Shown: positions 9,566 to 18,219 of the stretch, piece after piece
Numbering within the stretch: position 1 is the stretch's first letter
Layout: every line of letters begins with the position of its first letter
Assembly (NCBI RefSeq): GCF_018603515.1
Contig: NZ_JACATN010000001.1
Location: 372,001-436,000, forward strand
DNA from: Zobellia barbeyronii
Lineage (GTDB): Bacteria > Bacteroidota > Bacteroidia > Flavobacteriales > Flavobacteriaceae
Direction: 5' to 3'
Length of the DNA: 64,000 nucleotides
The notes under the pieces: generated by a model
What the model saw: the letters and a program-made list of their open reading frames with translations, nothing else
What the model was told of the DNA's origin: nothing
Databases searched by the model: none
Made by a program: the position numbers and the translations under genes

Positions 9566-12500
9566 ATGAGACCGCTACGTTTTCTTTTTTTCGCTTTTTT
9601 CATAATGTTCTTCAGCAAATCTGCTTCCGGACAGAACATAAAGTTTAAAACCCTCAGCACCAATGACGGGCTTTCAAACAACTCTATAACTGATTTAGTA
9701 AGCGACAATGATGGTATGTTATGGATTGCTACTTGGGATGGGCTCAACAGCTATAACGGGAACACTTTTACGGTATACAAACATGACTTAAAAACAGCAA
9801 AATCAATAGCTGGAAACAACATTAGTAAATTAAAAAAAGACAGAAAAGGTAATATTTGGGTATTCACTAATGACAAAAAGATAAGTAAATACATTGGCAA
9901 CAATAAATTTCAAAATTTTGTCTTCGATGCTACTCCACAAAATTTAATGGTTACCCAAAATGGTACTATTGGGGTTAGAACCGATAAAACTAGCTATGAG
10001 TTTATAGATGGTGAGTTCAAAACGACCCAATTTGTTGAAGAAAAAAAGGAAGATGAAAGCATTTTAAAAGGCATTTTACTGAACAAATACCCAGATGTTA
10101 TTATTAATGATGTCCTTAAAGATAAGTCTGGACATATCTGGTACGCCACAAGAAGAAATGGTGTTTATATCATTCCCAATAATACCGATAACCGTAATAA
10201 TGAACAGGTAGATCATTATTTTCATGACCTATACGACCCTCATAGTTTTAACAGTGACGAAGTAGAAAAAATATACGAAGATGCTTTTGGCAACATATGG
10301 CTTGGACACAAAGATGGCGGACTAAGCATGGCCTATAGTGGTTCTGAACAGATTACGACCATTGTACCGCACCCAAACAAATATCCACATTTACCCAACG
10401 AAACTATCCGCGCAATAACTACGGATTTTGACAGTCGTATTTGGCTTGGCTATTATACAAAAGGCATTTTCCATTTTGACCAAAAAAAGAAGTGCTTCGT
10501 AAAGTATAACCTAAACGAAGCTCATGACAATTCTGACTGGGACCGTATTCGCTCACTATACACAACCTCTTCCGGAGAAATCTGGGTGGGTACCTACGCA
10601 GGTATCATTAGAATAAAAAATAATGGTTATCAACTATACGAATCAAAAAACATTGCCGAACTCCCCAGTGACAGAAATTATTCTTTTAAAGAAGATAATG
10701 AAGGTCAGCTATGGGTAGCTTGTTGGAGCGGTGTGGCTAAATTTGATTTTAAAACGGATAAATTTCAATATTTCAAAGGGCAAGAAGCACTAAGTCCATA
10801 CAACATCAGAAATATAGAATATGCAGATGGAGAACTCTTAATCAGCACGGAAAATGAGGGTCTTATTCTTTTAGATATTTCTACAGGAGCATTAAAAAAC
10901 ATTACCGTAAACAACGGTATTTCAGGCAACAGTGTTTATTCTTCTATTAAGGACAAACAATCTGGTTATTATTGGATTGCAAGCCTGGGCGGCATCAGTA
11001 TTTACGATAAAAACGAGGGTCTTATTCATCACATTTCCGAAAAGGAAGGACTACCGAGCCATATGGTTTATGGCCTGCTTTTAGATAGTGACAAAGTATG
11101 GATAAGTACCACTAAAGGTATTGCCACAATAGACCGGAACAATTTTTCGGTAACGTCTTTAAATATGGATGAAGGATGGCAAGCTAGGGAATTCTCCGAA
11201 GGAGCCTATTACCAAGATCGAAAAGGAACCTTGTTCTTTGCAGGAATCAACGGTTTAAACCATTTCTCTCCCGCTACCCTGAACATAACAAAAGAACTGC
11301 CCAAACTTAAAGTACATATTGATGATACCCGCGATTTTTCTGAGGGTATCATAAAAAGCTACAAAGACAATTCAATAGATATTACAATAGAACCCGTTGT
11401 TTTCACCAAAGACCCTAATAATAAGATACTTTACAGGCTATTGGGATATGATGATAGCTTTCAAAATTTCAACAACTCTCCTATCCATTATACAAATCTG
11501 CCCGATGGCGAATATATTTTTGAGGTAAAAAATTCCTTAGCCAAAGACCTTGCCTTTAAAAGCATACCTATAATTATTAACAAACCGTTTTACAAAACCA
11601 CCTGGTTCTTTATTTTACTACTGGTAACTTCCTTTATAACCTTTACCAGTTGGGTACTAGTCAGAAACCAAAATATTGCGAAAAATCAAAAAAAATTAGA
11701 ACTTAAAATAGAGGAAAGAACTGATACTATAAATCGCCAAAAAGAACGTCTAATAAAGGTTAACCATACATTAGATGAAAAAAACAAAGAGATTAACCGC
11801 CAAAGGGAAGAACTCTTAAACTCGTATCATCAACTTAAAAATGAAGATTTTGAAATTGAAAAATTCAAAACCTTTGTCTTATCTGAATTTAAAGAACCGG
11901 TTTCTAAAATTATTGAGAGCTCCAAAGAACTGATTGAAAACGAAAGACTAAAACAAAATATAAACAGCGAATCCAATAAGCTGATAACGTTACTTTCTGA
12001 ATGGGATTATCTAACCAATTCAAAAGATATTGGCGAATTAAAAAAATCCGCCACCAAAATAAAACAAACCATAAAAGTACTTATTGATGGTCTCTCTATA
12101 CATGCTAAAAAATCTAAAGTAAATCTAGATTATTCCCTAGACATACAAGATCAATGGATTGAGTTGGACTCCCTCCGCTTTAAGTTATTTTTCAAGTATC
12201 TTTTTAATGATATTCTAAAGTATATTTCTAAAAGCAGTTACTTAAAAGTAGTCGTGAGAACAAAAGATGACTCCCTAGAACTTCTTATAGAATCTAACAG
12301 CAAGGTTCTTGCTGATAATTTTTTCAGCATACAGCATTATAGCCCGTATTACAAAGCAGCAAATACTTTATTAACAGCTATGGACGGAACGCTCACTGTC
12401 AACAATGAAAATAACTTAACAATTTTGGCGTATCTACCAATTAAAGTAGTTGACACCCAAAATAACAAAATTGAAGAAGTACTATGGAAGCATCTTGACC

Positions 12501-13291
12501 TTAACCAAAAACTACCGTCAGACAAAAATAATATTCTCGTCTTCTGTAATGACAATGACTACCTACCCGCATTTCAACTGTTTGACGACCAAGAAAACAA
12601 TTTGGTTTTTGAACGAACCACCTCTGCTATTTCTTCAGCTATAAAACATGTAAACATACATTGTTTAGTCCTATACAACATTCCTGTTGACGAACAGCTG
12701 GTACAACTCTTTCATCTTATAAAGAACAGTACCGCACAAACTACCTTACCAATTATTTATATATCGGAAGATATTGATCACTCCTTACGCGTACAGACTA
12801 CTGAGCTTGGCGTAGATGCCTTTATTCAATTGCCTGTTAGTAAATCTTTTATTCAAAGTAAAACAACAAAACTCTTATCCGTAAGGAAAAAATATGCGAG
12901 CAATACATCTAAACAGGTATTTTTTGAAACACCATTTGATGACGACAAAAGACTATCCGTAAATGAAAAACTAGCAAAAAAAGCATTAAACCTTATAAAC
13001 GAAAACCTGAACAATCCCTCATTTAACGTTCAAAAGCTACAGGAAACCCTGTTCGTATCAAAAATAAAATGCTACCGAGCATTTAAAGAAGTATTGCAAC
13101 AGTCTCCTTCTGACGTGATTATAAAACTACGTCTACAAAAAGCGGAATATCTTCTCAAAAACCACACCTTAAACATTTCAGAAATTAGTATGGAATGTGG
13201 CTTTAACGACCCCAAATACTTTAGCCGCCTTTTTAAGAAAAATTTTGAGTGCAGCCCAAAAGAATATCGTGCAAGAATAATGAAGGTTTAA
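9566..13291 (+). CDS. HTCS-type sensor/AraC regulator with degenerate kinase and receiver
   Basis: 1241 residues from the ATG at 9566, chosen because it starts a clear signal peptide (to about residue 23, SASGQ); an upstream ATG at 9509 adds 19 non-signal residues. Order: beta-propeller Reg_prop repeats (about 25-600), Y_Y_Y domain, one membrane segment (about 678-702), a coiled coil, then HisKA, ATPase and receiver remnants and an intact AraC-type helix-turn-helix at the C-terminus. The H-box His is replaced by Ser773 (LSEFKEP), the ATPase N and G boxes are not recognisable, and the receiver Asp is Asn1038 (LYNIP). So it cannot signal by the usual phosphorelay. It sits directly upstream of susC and likely controls it. 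Confidence 0.85.
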   Translation: MRPLRFLFFAFFIMFFSKSASGQNIKFKTLSTNDGLSNNSITDLVSDNDGMLWIATWDGLNSYNGNTFTVYKHDLKTAKSIAGNNISKLKKDRKGNIWVFTNDKKISKYIGNNKFQNFVFDATPQNLMVTQNGTIGVRTDKTSYEFIDGEFKTTQFVEEKKEDESILKGILLNKYPDVIINDVLKDKSGHIWYATRRNGVYIIPNNTDNRNNEQVDHYFHDLYDPHSFNSDEVEKIYEDAFGNIWLGHKDGGLSMAYSGSEQITTIVPHPNKYPHLPNETIRAITTDFDSRIWLGYYTKGIFHFDQKKKCFVKYNLNEAHDNSDWDRIRSLYTTSSGEIWVGTYAGIIRIKNNGYQLYESKNIAELPSDRNYSFKEDNEGQLWVACWSGVAKFDFKTDKFQYFKGQEALSPYNIRNIEYADGELLISTENEGLILLDISTGALKNITVNNGISGNSVYSSIKDKQSGYYWIASLGGISIYDKNEGLIHHISEKEGLPSHMVYGLLLDSDKVWISTTKGIATIDRNNFSVTSLNMDEGWQAREFSEGAYYQDRKGTLFFAGINGLNHFSPATLNITKELPKLKVHIDDTRDFSEGIIKSYKDNSIDITIEPVVFTKDPNNKILYRLLGYDDSFQNFNNSPIHYTNLPDGEYIFEVKNSLAKDLAFKSIPIIINKPFYKTTWFFILLLVTSFITFTSWVLVRNQNIAKNQKKLELKIEERTDTINRQKERLIKVNHTLDEKNKEINRQREELLNSYHQLKNEDFEIEKFKTFVLSEFKEPVSKIIESSKELIENERLKQNINSESNKLITLLSEWDYLTNSKDIGELKKSATKIKQTIKVLIDGLSIHAKKSKVNLDYSLDIQDQWIELDSLRFKLFFKYLFNDILKYISKSSYLKVVVRTKDDSLELLIESNSKVLADNFFSIQHYSPYYKAANTLLTAMDGTLTVNNENNLTILAYLPIKVVDTQNNKIEEVLWKHLDLNQKLPSDKNNILVFCNDNDYLPAFQLFDDQENNLVFERTTSAISSAIKHVNIHCLVLYNIPVDEQLVQLFHLIKNSTAQTTLPIIYISEDIDHSLRVQTTELGVDAFIQLPVSKSFIQSKTTKLLSVRKKYASNTSKQVFFETPFDDDKRLSVNEKLAKKALNLINENLNNPSFNVQKLQETLFVSKIKCYRAFKEVLQQSPSDVIIKLRLQKAEYLLKNHTLNISEISMECGFNDPKYFSRLFKKNFECSPKEYRARIMKV

Positions 13292-13292
13292 T

Positions 13293-13336
13293 GTTACCTA
13301 CATATTATTACAATGTTACGCTATAATTATTGTAAC
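13293..13336. promoter_or_regulatory. 11-bp phased (G/A)TTA array upstream of susC, candidate Pho box
   Basis: Four tetramers at exactly 11-bp spacing: GTTA at 13293, ATTA at 13304, GTTA at 13315 and ATTA at 13326. The array begins just after the HTCS stop codon and ends 133 nt before the susC start. PhoB/PhoP boxes in other bacteria are direct repeats with an 11-bp period (for example TTAACA-type repeats in Bacillus). The same pattern occurs upstream of the PhoB-like gene in this window. A 7-bp inverted repeat (13308-13314 with 13329-13335) overlaps the same bases and is an alternative reading. Confidence 0.45.
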
Positions 13337-13338
13337 TA

Positions 13339-13389
13339 AAGTGCACTAAAAAGAAACAATCCACCCCCTTTTTTGAGCCATAAGTGCAC
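13339..13389. promoter_or_regulatory. paired AAGTGCAC sites upstream of susC
   Basis: The octamer AAGTGCAC, containing the palindrome GTGCAC, occurs at 13339-13346 and again at 13382-13389, 43 bp apart, about four helical turns. It lies between the phased array and the susC start. The spacing on one face of the helix fits a dimeric activator such as the AraC domain of the upstream HTCS protein. A TACTTTTG element at 13432-13439 resembles a Bacteroidota -7 box, though no good -33 is seen. Confidence 0.35.
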
Positions 13390-13469
13390 CTTTATGATTC
13401 CTTTTTCATCTGGTAAAGCATTGTCTCCAACTACTTTTGGTTGATAACCAATTTTAAAATTTTACCTAA

Positions 13470-16400
13470 ATGAAAAAAGTATACTTAGTTCTGCTAATAG
13501 CATTAGGATGTATTTCCTTTTCTTATTCGCAAGTAACAGTAAAGGGAACGGTAGTTTCCGAAACGGACGGAATGCCCATTCCATCTGCATCAATTATTTT
13601 AAAGGGAAATACCCAAGTAGGCACTTCTACTGATTTTGACGGTAATTTCTCATTGAACCTTTCCGAAGAAAACGGAACGCTCGTAGTTTCTTCTTTGGGT
13701 TTTGCTACCAAAGAAATAGCATATTCTGGAGATGACACTATAAACATATCTATGAGCGTAGAGGCCAGTTTCTTAGATGAAGTAGTACTTATAGGCTACG
13801 GTTCATCTAGAAAAGGGGATTTAACCACGGCCATTGCCACAGTAAACAATGTAGAAAGTATTGCTTCTAGGCCCGTATCCAATGTTACCGAGTTTTTACA
13901 GGGTAATGTTGCCGGTGTAACCGTAATGTCTCAAGGAGGAGACCCTACCGCTAGCGGTAACGTAGTTATTCGTGGACTCGGAACTTTTGCTAATGAAAGT
14001 CCACTTACTGTAGTAGATGGTGTACCTTATTACGGCCCTGCAATCAACCCTAATGACATAGCATCCGTTTCTGTTCTTAAAGATGCGGCATCTGCAGCAA
14101 TATATGGAGCTCAAGCTGCTTCGGGCGTTATCGTTATACAGACCAAAAAAGGAAAGACAGGCAAACCTCGTATAACAGTAGATTACTACGGTGGTATGCA
14201 AGAAGCAACAAACCTACCTACTCCGCTAACAGCCCTACAACAGTCTCAAGTTTACAATACGGCGGCTGATAATGCGGGAACCCCAAGACAGTCTGCTCAT
14301 GATGCAGAACAGAATCCTTACGGACAAGTAAACCGTACCAATTGGGTAGATGCTATTTTTAGACCTGCAGGCATCAACAATGCCAACGTAAATATTAGTG
14401 GCGCAGGAGAAAGCATGAATTACCTAACCTCTTTTGGATATACTAAAAGAGATGGCCTTTTAGAGGGAACAAGTTCTGAGCGCTATAATTTCAGAGTGAA
14501 ATCAGATTTTGACCTTTCCGATAAAATTAAAATAGGCGAAAACGTTTATTTCTCACGAACTGAAGCTGTAGGTACCAACACAGACAACCCATATTCCGGT
14601 ACTATTATAAATGCAATTTATATGCCTTCTGCTTCTCCAACACGTTATGCAGACGGAAGTTTTGCAGGTGTTGCTCCTGAAAGCCTTTCGCAATTTGCCG
14701 GGGCATACGGAGATGTTTATAACCCATTGGCCTTGCTATTGAGACCAACAACCTCTGCGCCTACCAACTTTTTGAATGCCAATGTCTTTTTAGAGTATAA
14801 TATTGTGAACGGTCTGTCTTTCAAAACAACTTATTCCTATAGTTACACGAATTCAGAATACAAAAGGTTTCAACCCAGAGTACCAGAACTTGGGCGTTCT
14901 AACCCCAACAACTACCTTGAACAAAGCAACGCAACCACCAACCGATGGGTATGGGACAATCAGCTAAGCTACAAGAAGTCATTTGGCGACCACAATCTTG
15001 ATGTTACCGCCATCTATTCCTCTCAGCATACTGATTTTGAAAAACTAACCAGTAAAGGAGAAGGTTTTAGTAACGAACAAGCTTTTAATCAGTATTTATC
15101 TAATGCTTCCGTTATACGGAACCCTAGCACGGAGGTGTATGAAGATGCATTGACATCCGCTATAGGAAGGGTAATGTATAATTACAAAAATCGTTATTTT
15201 ATTTCCGGCAGTATTAGAAGAGATATGACTTCTCGCTTGGCCGCAAACAACCAAGCGGACAACTTCCCTTCCGCTACAGTAGGTTGGAGGTTATCAGATG
15301 AATCTTTTTTTAATGTTGGCGCAATCAATGATTTAAAATTTAGAGCATCTTGGGGGCAGATTGGAAACATCAACTCTGTAGGTTACTATTCTTTTGATGT
15401 TCCGTTGAACACTACCGTAGTGACTATTGGCGAGGATGCATCATTTGATGATAAGGGTGCTTTTGTTGGAAAACAATCTAACCCAGATTTAAATTGGGAA
15501 GTATCTGAATCAATCAACTTTGGTCTGGACGCAGCTCTTTTCAACAACAGCTTAAGCCTTACTTTTGATTACTTTGAAAAAAGTACCAAAGGAATGATTC
15601 TTCCCGGTCTTGAAGATCTTAACCAAGGCACCAGTGCTGCCGATGTAAACGGTGGAGAAGTTAAAAACAATGGTTTTGAAATCTCCGCCAGCTATTCTAA
15701 CAAAATAGGGGATTTAGATTTTACCGTTAATGCCAACACAAGTGTTCTTGACAATGAATTGGTAAACCTTGACGGGTACAACAAAAGTGGTATAGATTTT
15801 ATTGCACATAGTGACAATGTTAGAGGCGTATTAAGGCCCTACCGTTCAGAAGTCAACAGAGCCCTATACTCGGTATACGTAGTGCCTCAAGTAGGTATTT
15901 TCCAAAACCAGGCAGAGATTGATGCTTATGCAAAAGATGGGGGCCTAATACAGCCCAATGCTCAACCTGGAGATTTCAAATTTACCGATAGTAATGATGA
16001 TGGTAAAATAGATGACAATGACAAGGTTTTCTACGATAGCTACCAACCAGATTTCACGTACAACTTTGGTTTGAATCTGAACTACAAGAACTTTGATTTA
16101 GGCATGTTGTTCCAAGGTGTTTCCGGTGTTGAAGTCTTTAACGGTTATAAGTTCTCTACTTACAATGCCTCACTATCAGGTTACAACCTAGATAACAGAG
16201 CATTAGATGCATGGTCTTCTTCCAATACAGGTGCAACTACACCTAGATTATCAACTAAAGACGATAATCAAAACTTTGGTCTGGCCTCTAGCTGGTATCT
16301 TGAAGATGCTTCGTATTTAAGAATGAAGAACGTTACGTTGGGTTACACTATAGATGACCGCATCATGCGTACTGTATTGCCTGGCTCGTCTTTACGTTTC

Positions 16401-16535
16401 TACATTTCTGCGGAAAACCTATTTACAATAACAGATTATACTGGTATTGACCCAGAGGTTGGCGGTAAAGGATTAGATATCGCCCGGTACCCTCTTTCTC
16501 GAACAATTACAGCAGGATTGTCTTTATCTCTTTAA
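13470..16535 (+). CDS. SusC/RagA-family TonB-linked outer-membrane transporter
   Basis: 1021 residues. Signal peptide ends near SYSQ (about 20), followed by a carboxypeptidase-regulatory-like domain (about 22-100), the SusC linker VVLIGYGSSRKGDL, a plug domain and a beta-barrel of normal SusC length ending in an aromatic-poor strand (TAGLSLSL). An EF-hand-like loop DSNDDGKIDDND is visible in the late barrel, as in many SusC proteins. It forms the outer-membrane channel that, with SusD as the lid, imports an oligomeric ligand using TonB energy. SusD follows after 19 nt. The ligand is not known; the neighbouring phosphodiesterase-phosphatase hints at a phosphorylated one. Confidence 0.95.
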   Translation: MKKVYLVLLIALGCISFSYSQVTVKGTVVSETDGMPIPSASIILKGNTQVGTSTDFDGNFSLNLSEENGTLVVSSLGFATKEIAYSGDDTINISMSVEASFLDEVVLIGYGSSRKGDLTTAIATVNNVESIASRPVSNVTEFLQGNVAGVTVMSQGGDPTASGNVVIRGLGTFANESPLTVVDGVPYYGPAINPNDIASVSVLKDAASAAIYGAQAASGVIVIQTKKGKTGKPRITVDYYGGMQEATNLPTPLTALQQSQVYNTAADNAGTPRQSAHDAEQNPYGQVNRTNWVDAIFRPAGINNANVNISGAGESMNYLTSFGYTKRDGLLEGTSSERYNFRVKSDFDLSDKIKIGENVYFSRTEAVGTNTDNPYSGTIINAIYMPSASPTRYADGSFAGVAPESLSQFAGAYGDVYNPLALLLRPTTSAPTNFLNANVFLEYNIVNGLSFKTTYSYSYTNSEYKRFQPRVPELGRSNPNNYLEQSNATTNRWVWDNQLSYKKSFGDHNLDVTAIYSSQHTDFEKLTSKGEGFSNEQAFNQYLSNASVIRNPSTEVYEDALTSAIGRVMYNYKNRYFISGSIRRDMTSRLAANNQADNFPSATVGWRLSDESFFNVGAINDLKFRASWGQIGNINSVGYYSFDVPLNTTVVTIGEDASFDDKGAFVGKQSNPDLNWEVSESINFGLDAALFNNSLSLTFDYFEKSTKGMILPGLEDLNQGTSAADVNGGEVKNNGFEISASYSNKIGDLDFTVNANTSVLDNELVNLDGYNKSGIDFIAHSDNVRGVLRPYRSEVNRALYSVYVVPQVGIFQNQAEIDAYAKDGGLIQPNAQPGDFKFTDSNDDGKIDDNDKVFYDSYQPDFTYNFGLNLNYKNFDLGMLFQGVSGVEVFNGYKFSTYNASLSGYNLDNRALDAWSSSNTGATTPRLSTKDDNQNFGLASSWYLEDASYLRMKNVTLGYTIDDRIMRTVLPGSSLRFYISAENLFTITDYTGIDPEVGGKGLDIARYPLSRTITAGLSLSL

Positions 16536-16554
16536 CTAAAAAACATCTAAAAAA

Positions 16555-18144
16555 ATGAAATTCAATAGAATAAAAACAATGAGTTTGCTAATAGGTTTCG
16601 CCGGCCTTAACCTAATTACATGCTCGGACGATTTTACAGAGGTCACCCCTTTAGGCAGCACCTCATACGCCAACTTTTGGGCTTCTGAACAAGACGCTTC
16701 GGAAGCGGTGAACACTATGTACGCCTATATGACAGATCAGGAAATGTTCTCCAGAGGATTCTTTTGGTACATTAATGCTTCCGATGACATGATTACGGGC
16801 CGTATTAAAGCTTCCGCGGATAATATCAAAGATTTCAACATAACAGGAGGCGAAGGTGGCTATACCTCAACATGCTACCCCAATAGCTACAAAGTTATTC
16901 GTAGGGCCAATGATGTTATTTTGAACATCCCAAATATGGACATCAGCGAAACACTAAAAAATCAATATTTGGGCGAGGCTTACTTTATGCGTGCTTTCAG
17001 TTATTTCTGGGTAGCTCATACCTACGGTGATGACGGAAACAACGGAGGCGTTCCTATTGTCACCGAAGCTAATATGAACGATGAACCTGGTAGCTACTCC
17101 AGACCTGCCAGTGTAGTTGAAAACTACAAACAGATAGAAGCAGATTTAATGAAAGCCGCAGAACTGTTACCATTGTTCACAGACTATTCATCCGAGAACT
17201 ATGGGCGTCCGCATAAAGATGCCGCATTGGCATATATGGCCAAAACCAATCTTTATTGGGCACAATATGACGCCGCTAGATATGCCGAAGTTGTAAAATA
17301 TGCGGATGCGGTTACCAATAGTGGTTCGGGAAGGGCATTGATCAATACGGGCAATCCATCTCAAGATTACCGTGAACTGCACAGCAACTTGAACAATTGG
17401 ACCAGCGAGTATATTTGGTCCGTAAATTCCGGAGTAGACAAAGGCAGTATCCTTACAGGGGTTATGCTCGAAAACAAAGGCTGGGGTAAATACAATGGTT
17501 GGGGCTATTACACTCCTTCCGAAGGCCTGTACAATGAATTTGAAGATGGTGATGCTCGAAAAGCTGTAACCATTTTGAATTTTGGTGATGATTTCACATT
17601 TTTTGGTGAGGCTAGAAGATACCAATCAGAAAACTCTTTATCTGGTTTTCAGTTCAACAAATACATGTACGAGTTTCAGTTCGAAAACCCTATTGGCACT
17701 TATCTCAATAGTAATGGCGATGACCCTTCTACTATTTACAATGTTCCTTTAATGCGCTACGCGGAAGTGTTGCTCATGAAGGCTGAAGCACTTATCATGG
17801 ATGGTAAAAATGGAGATGCTCCATTAAATATGGTTCGCGAAAGAGCTGGGCTTCCTACCATTACCAATGCAACCATGGTAGATTTAAAACATGAACGACG
17901 CGTTGAGCTTGCCGGTGAATTTGCCAACAGACATTTTGATTTAGTCCGCTGGGGCGATGCCGCAGAAACATATGCCGAGCCAATTTACGGACGTATTTAC
18001 ACAGATCGCTCCAACCCTGATTCGCCTTACACATCAGAAATTGTTTGGCCCACAAGAAATTTTGATGCTTCCTACATGAATGTTTGGCCCATACCCAGTA
18101 CAGTTATTGAATCATCTGGAATCCCCCAAAATAAAGGATGGTAG
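16555..18144 (+). CDS. SusD/RagB-family surface lipoprotein
   Basis: 529 residues. Lipoprotein signal with Cys at residue 23 (ITCSDD; the acidic residues after Cys fit surface export in Bacteroidota). N-terminal SusD-like part with EAVNTMYAYM and repeated helical hairpins (LGEAYFMRAFSYFW), C-terminal SusD/RagB domain with LMRYAEVLLMKAEAL, the HERRVELAGE motif and RHFDLVRWG, then VWPIPS near the end. It binds ligand and closes the SusC barrel. A strong hairpin with a short T tract lies just downstream, before the phosphatase gene. Confidence 0.95.
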   Translation: MKFNRIKTMSLLIGFAGLNLITCSDDFTEVTPLGSTSYANFWASEQDASEAVNTMYAYMTDQEMFSRGFFWYINASDDMITGRIKASADNIKDFNITGGEGGYTSTCYPNSYKVIRRANDVILNIPNMDISETLKNQYLGEAYFMRAFSYFWVAHTYGDDGNNGGVPIVTEANMNDEPGSYSRPASVVENYKQIEADLMKAAELLPLFTDYSSENYGRPHKDAALAYMAKTNLYWAQYDAARYAEVVKYADAVTNSGSGRALINTGNPSQDYRELHSNLNNWTSEYIWSVNSGVDKGSILTGVMLENKGWGKYNGWGYYTPSEGLYNEFEDGDARKAVTILNFGDDFTFFGEARRYQSENSLSGFQFNKYMYEFQFENPIGTYLNSNGDDPSTIYNVPLMRYAEVLLMKAEALIMDGKNGDAPLNMVRERAGLPTITNATMVDLKHERRVELAGEFANRHFDLVRWGDAAETYAEPIYGRIYTDRSNPDSPYTSEIVWPTRNFDASYMNVWPIPSTVIESSGIPQNKGW

Positions 18145-18175
18145 AAGTTAGTTCGTTAGTTTAGTTTTTTTTATG

Positions 18176-18205
18176 AAAGAGTGTCTCTTGATGAGACACT
18201 CTTTT
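18176..18205 (+). terminator. strong hairpin between susD and the phosphatase fusion
   Basis: Perfect 12-bp stem (18176-18187 with 18193-18204), 5-nt loop TTGAT, closing in a T run. It lies 31 nt after the susD stop and only 15 nt before the next start codon, so there is no room for a promoter after it. It either terminates most susCD transcripts or protects their 3' end, giving less phosphatase mRNA than susCD mRNA. Confidence 0.8.
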
Positions 18206-18219
18206 CTTAATTTTATGAT

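Noticed and set aside
13308-13335. 7-bp inverted repeat TTACAAT/ATTGTAA as a separate operator
   Set aside because: It overlaps the phased (G/A)TTA array and both explain the same bases; I kept the array as main reading because the same phase is found before the PhoB-like gene.
17188-17625. 145-codon frame antisense to susD
   Set aside because: Overlaps conserved SusD sequence fully and has no recognisable features.
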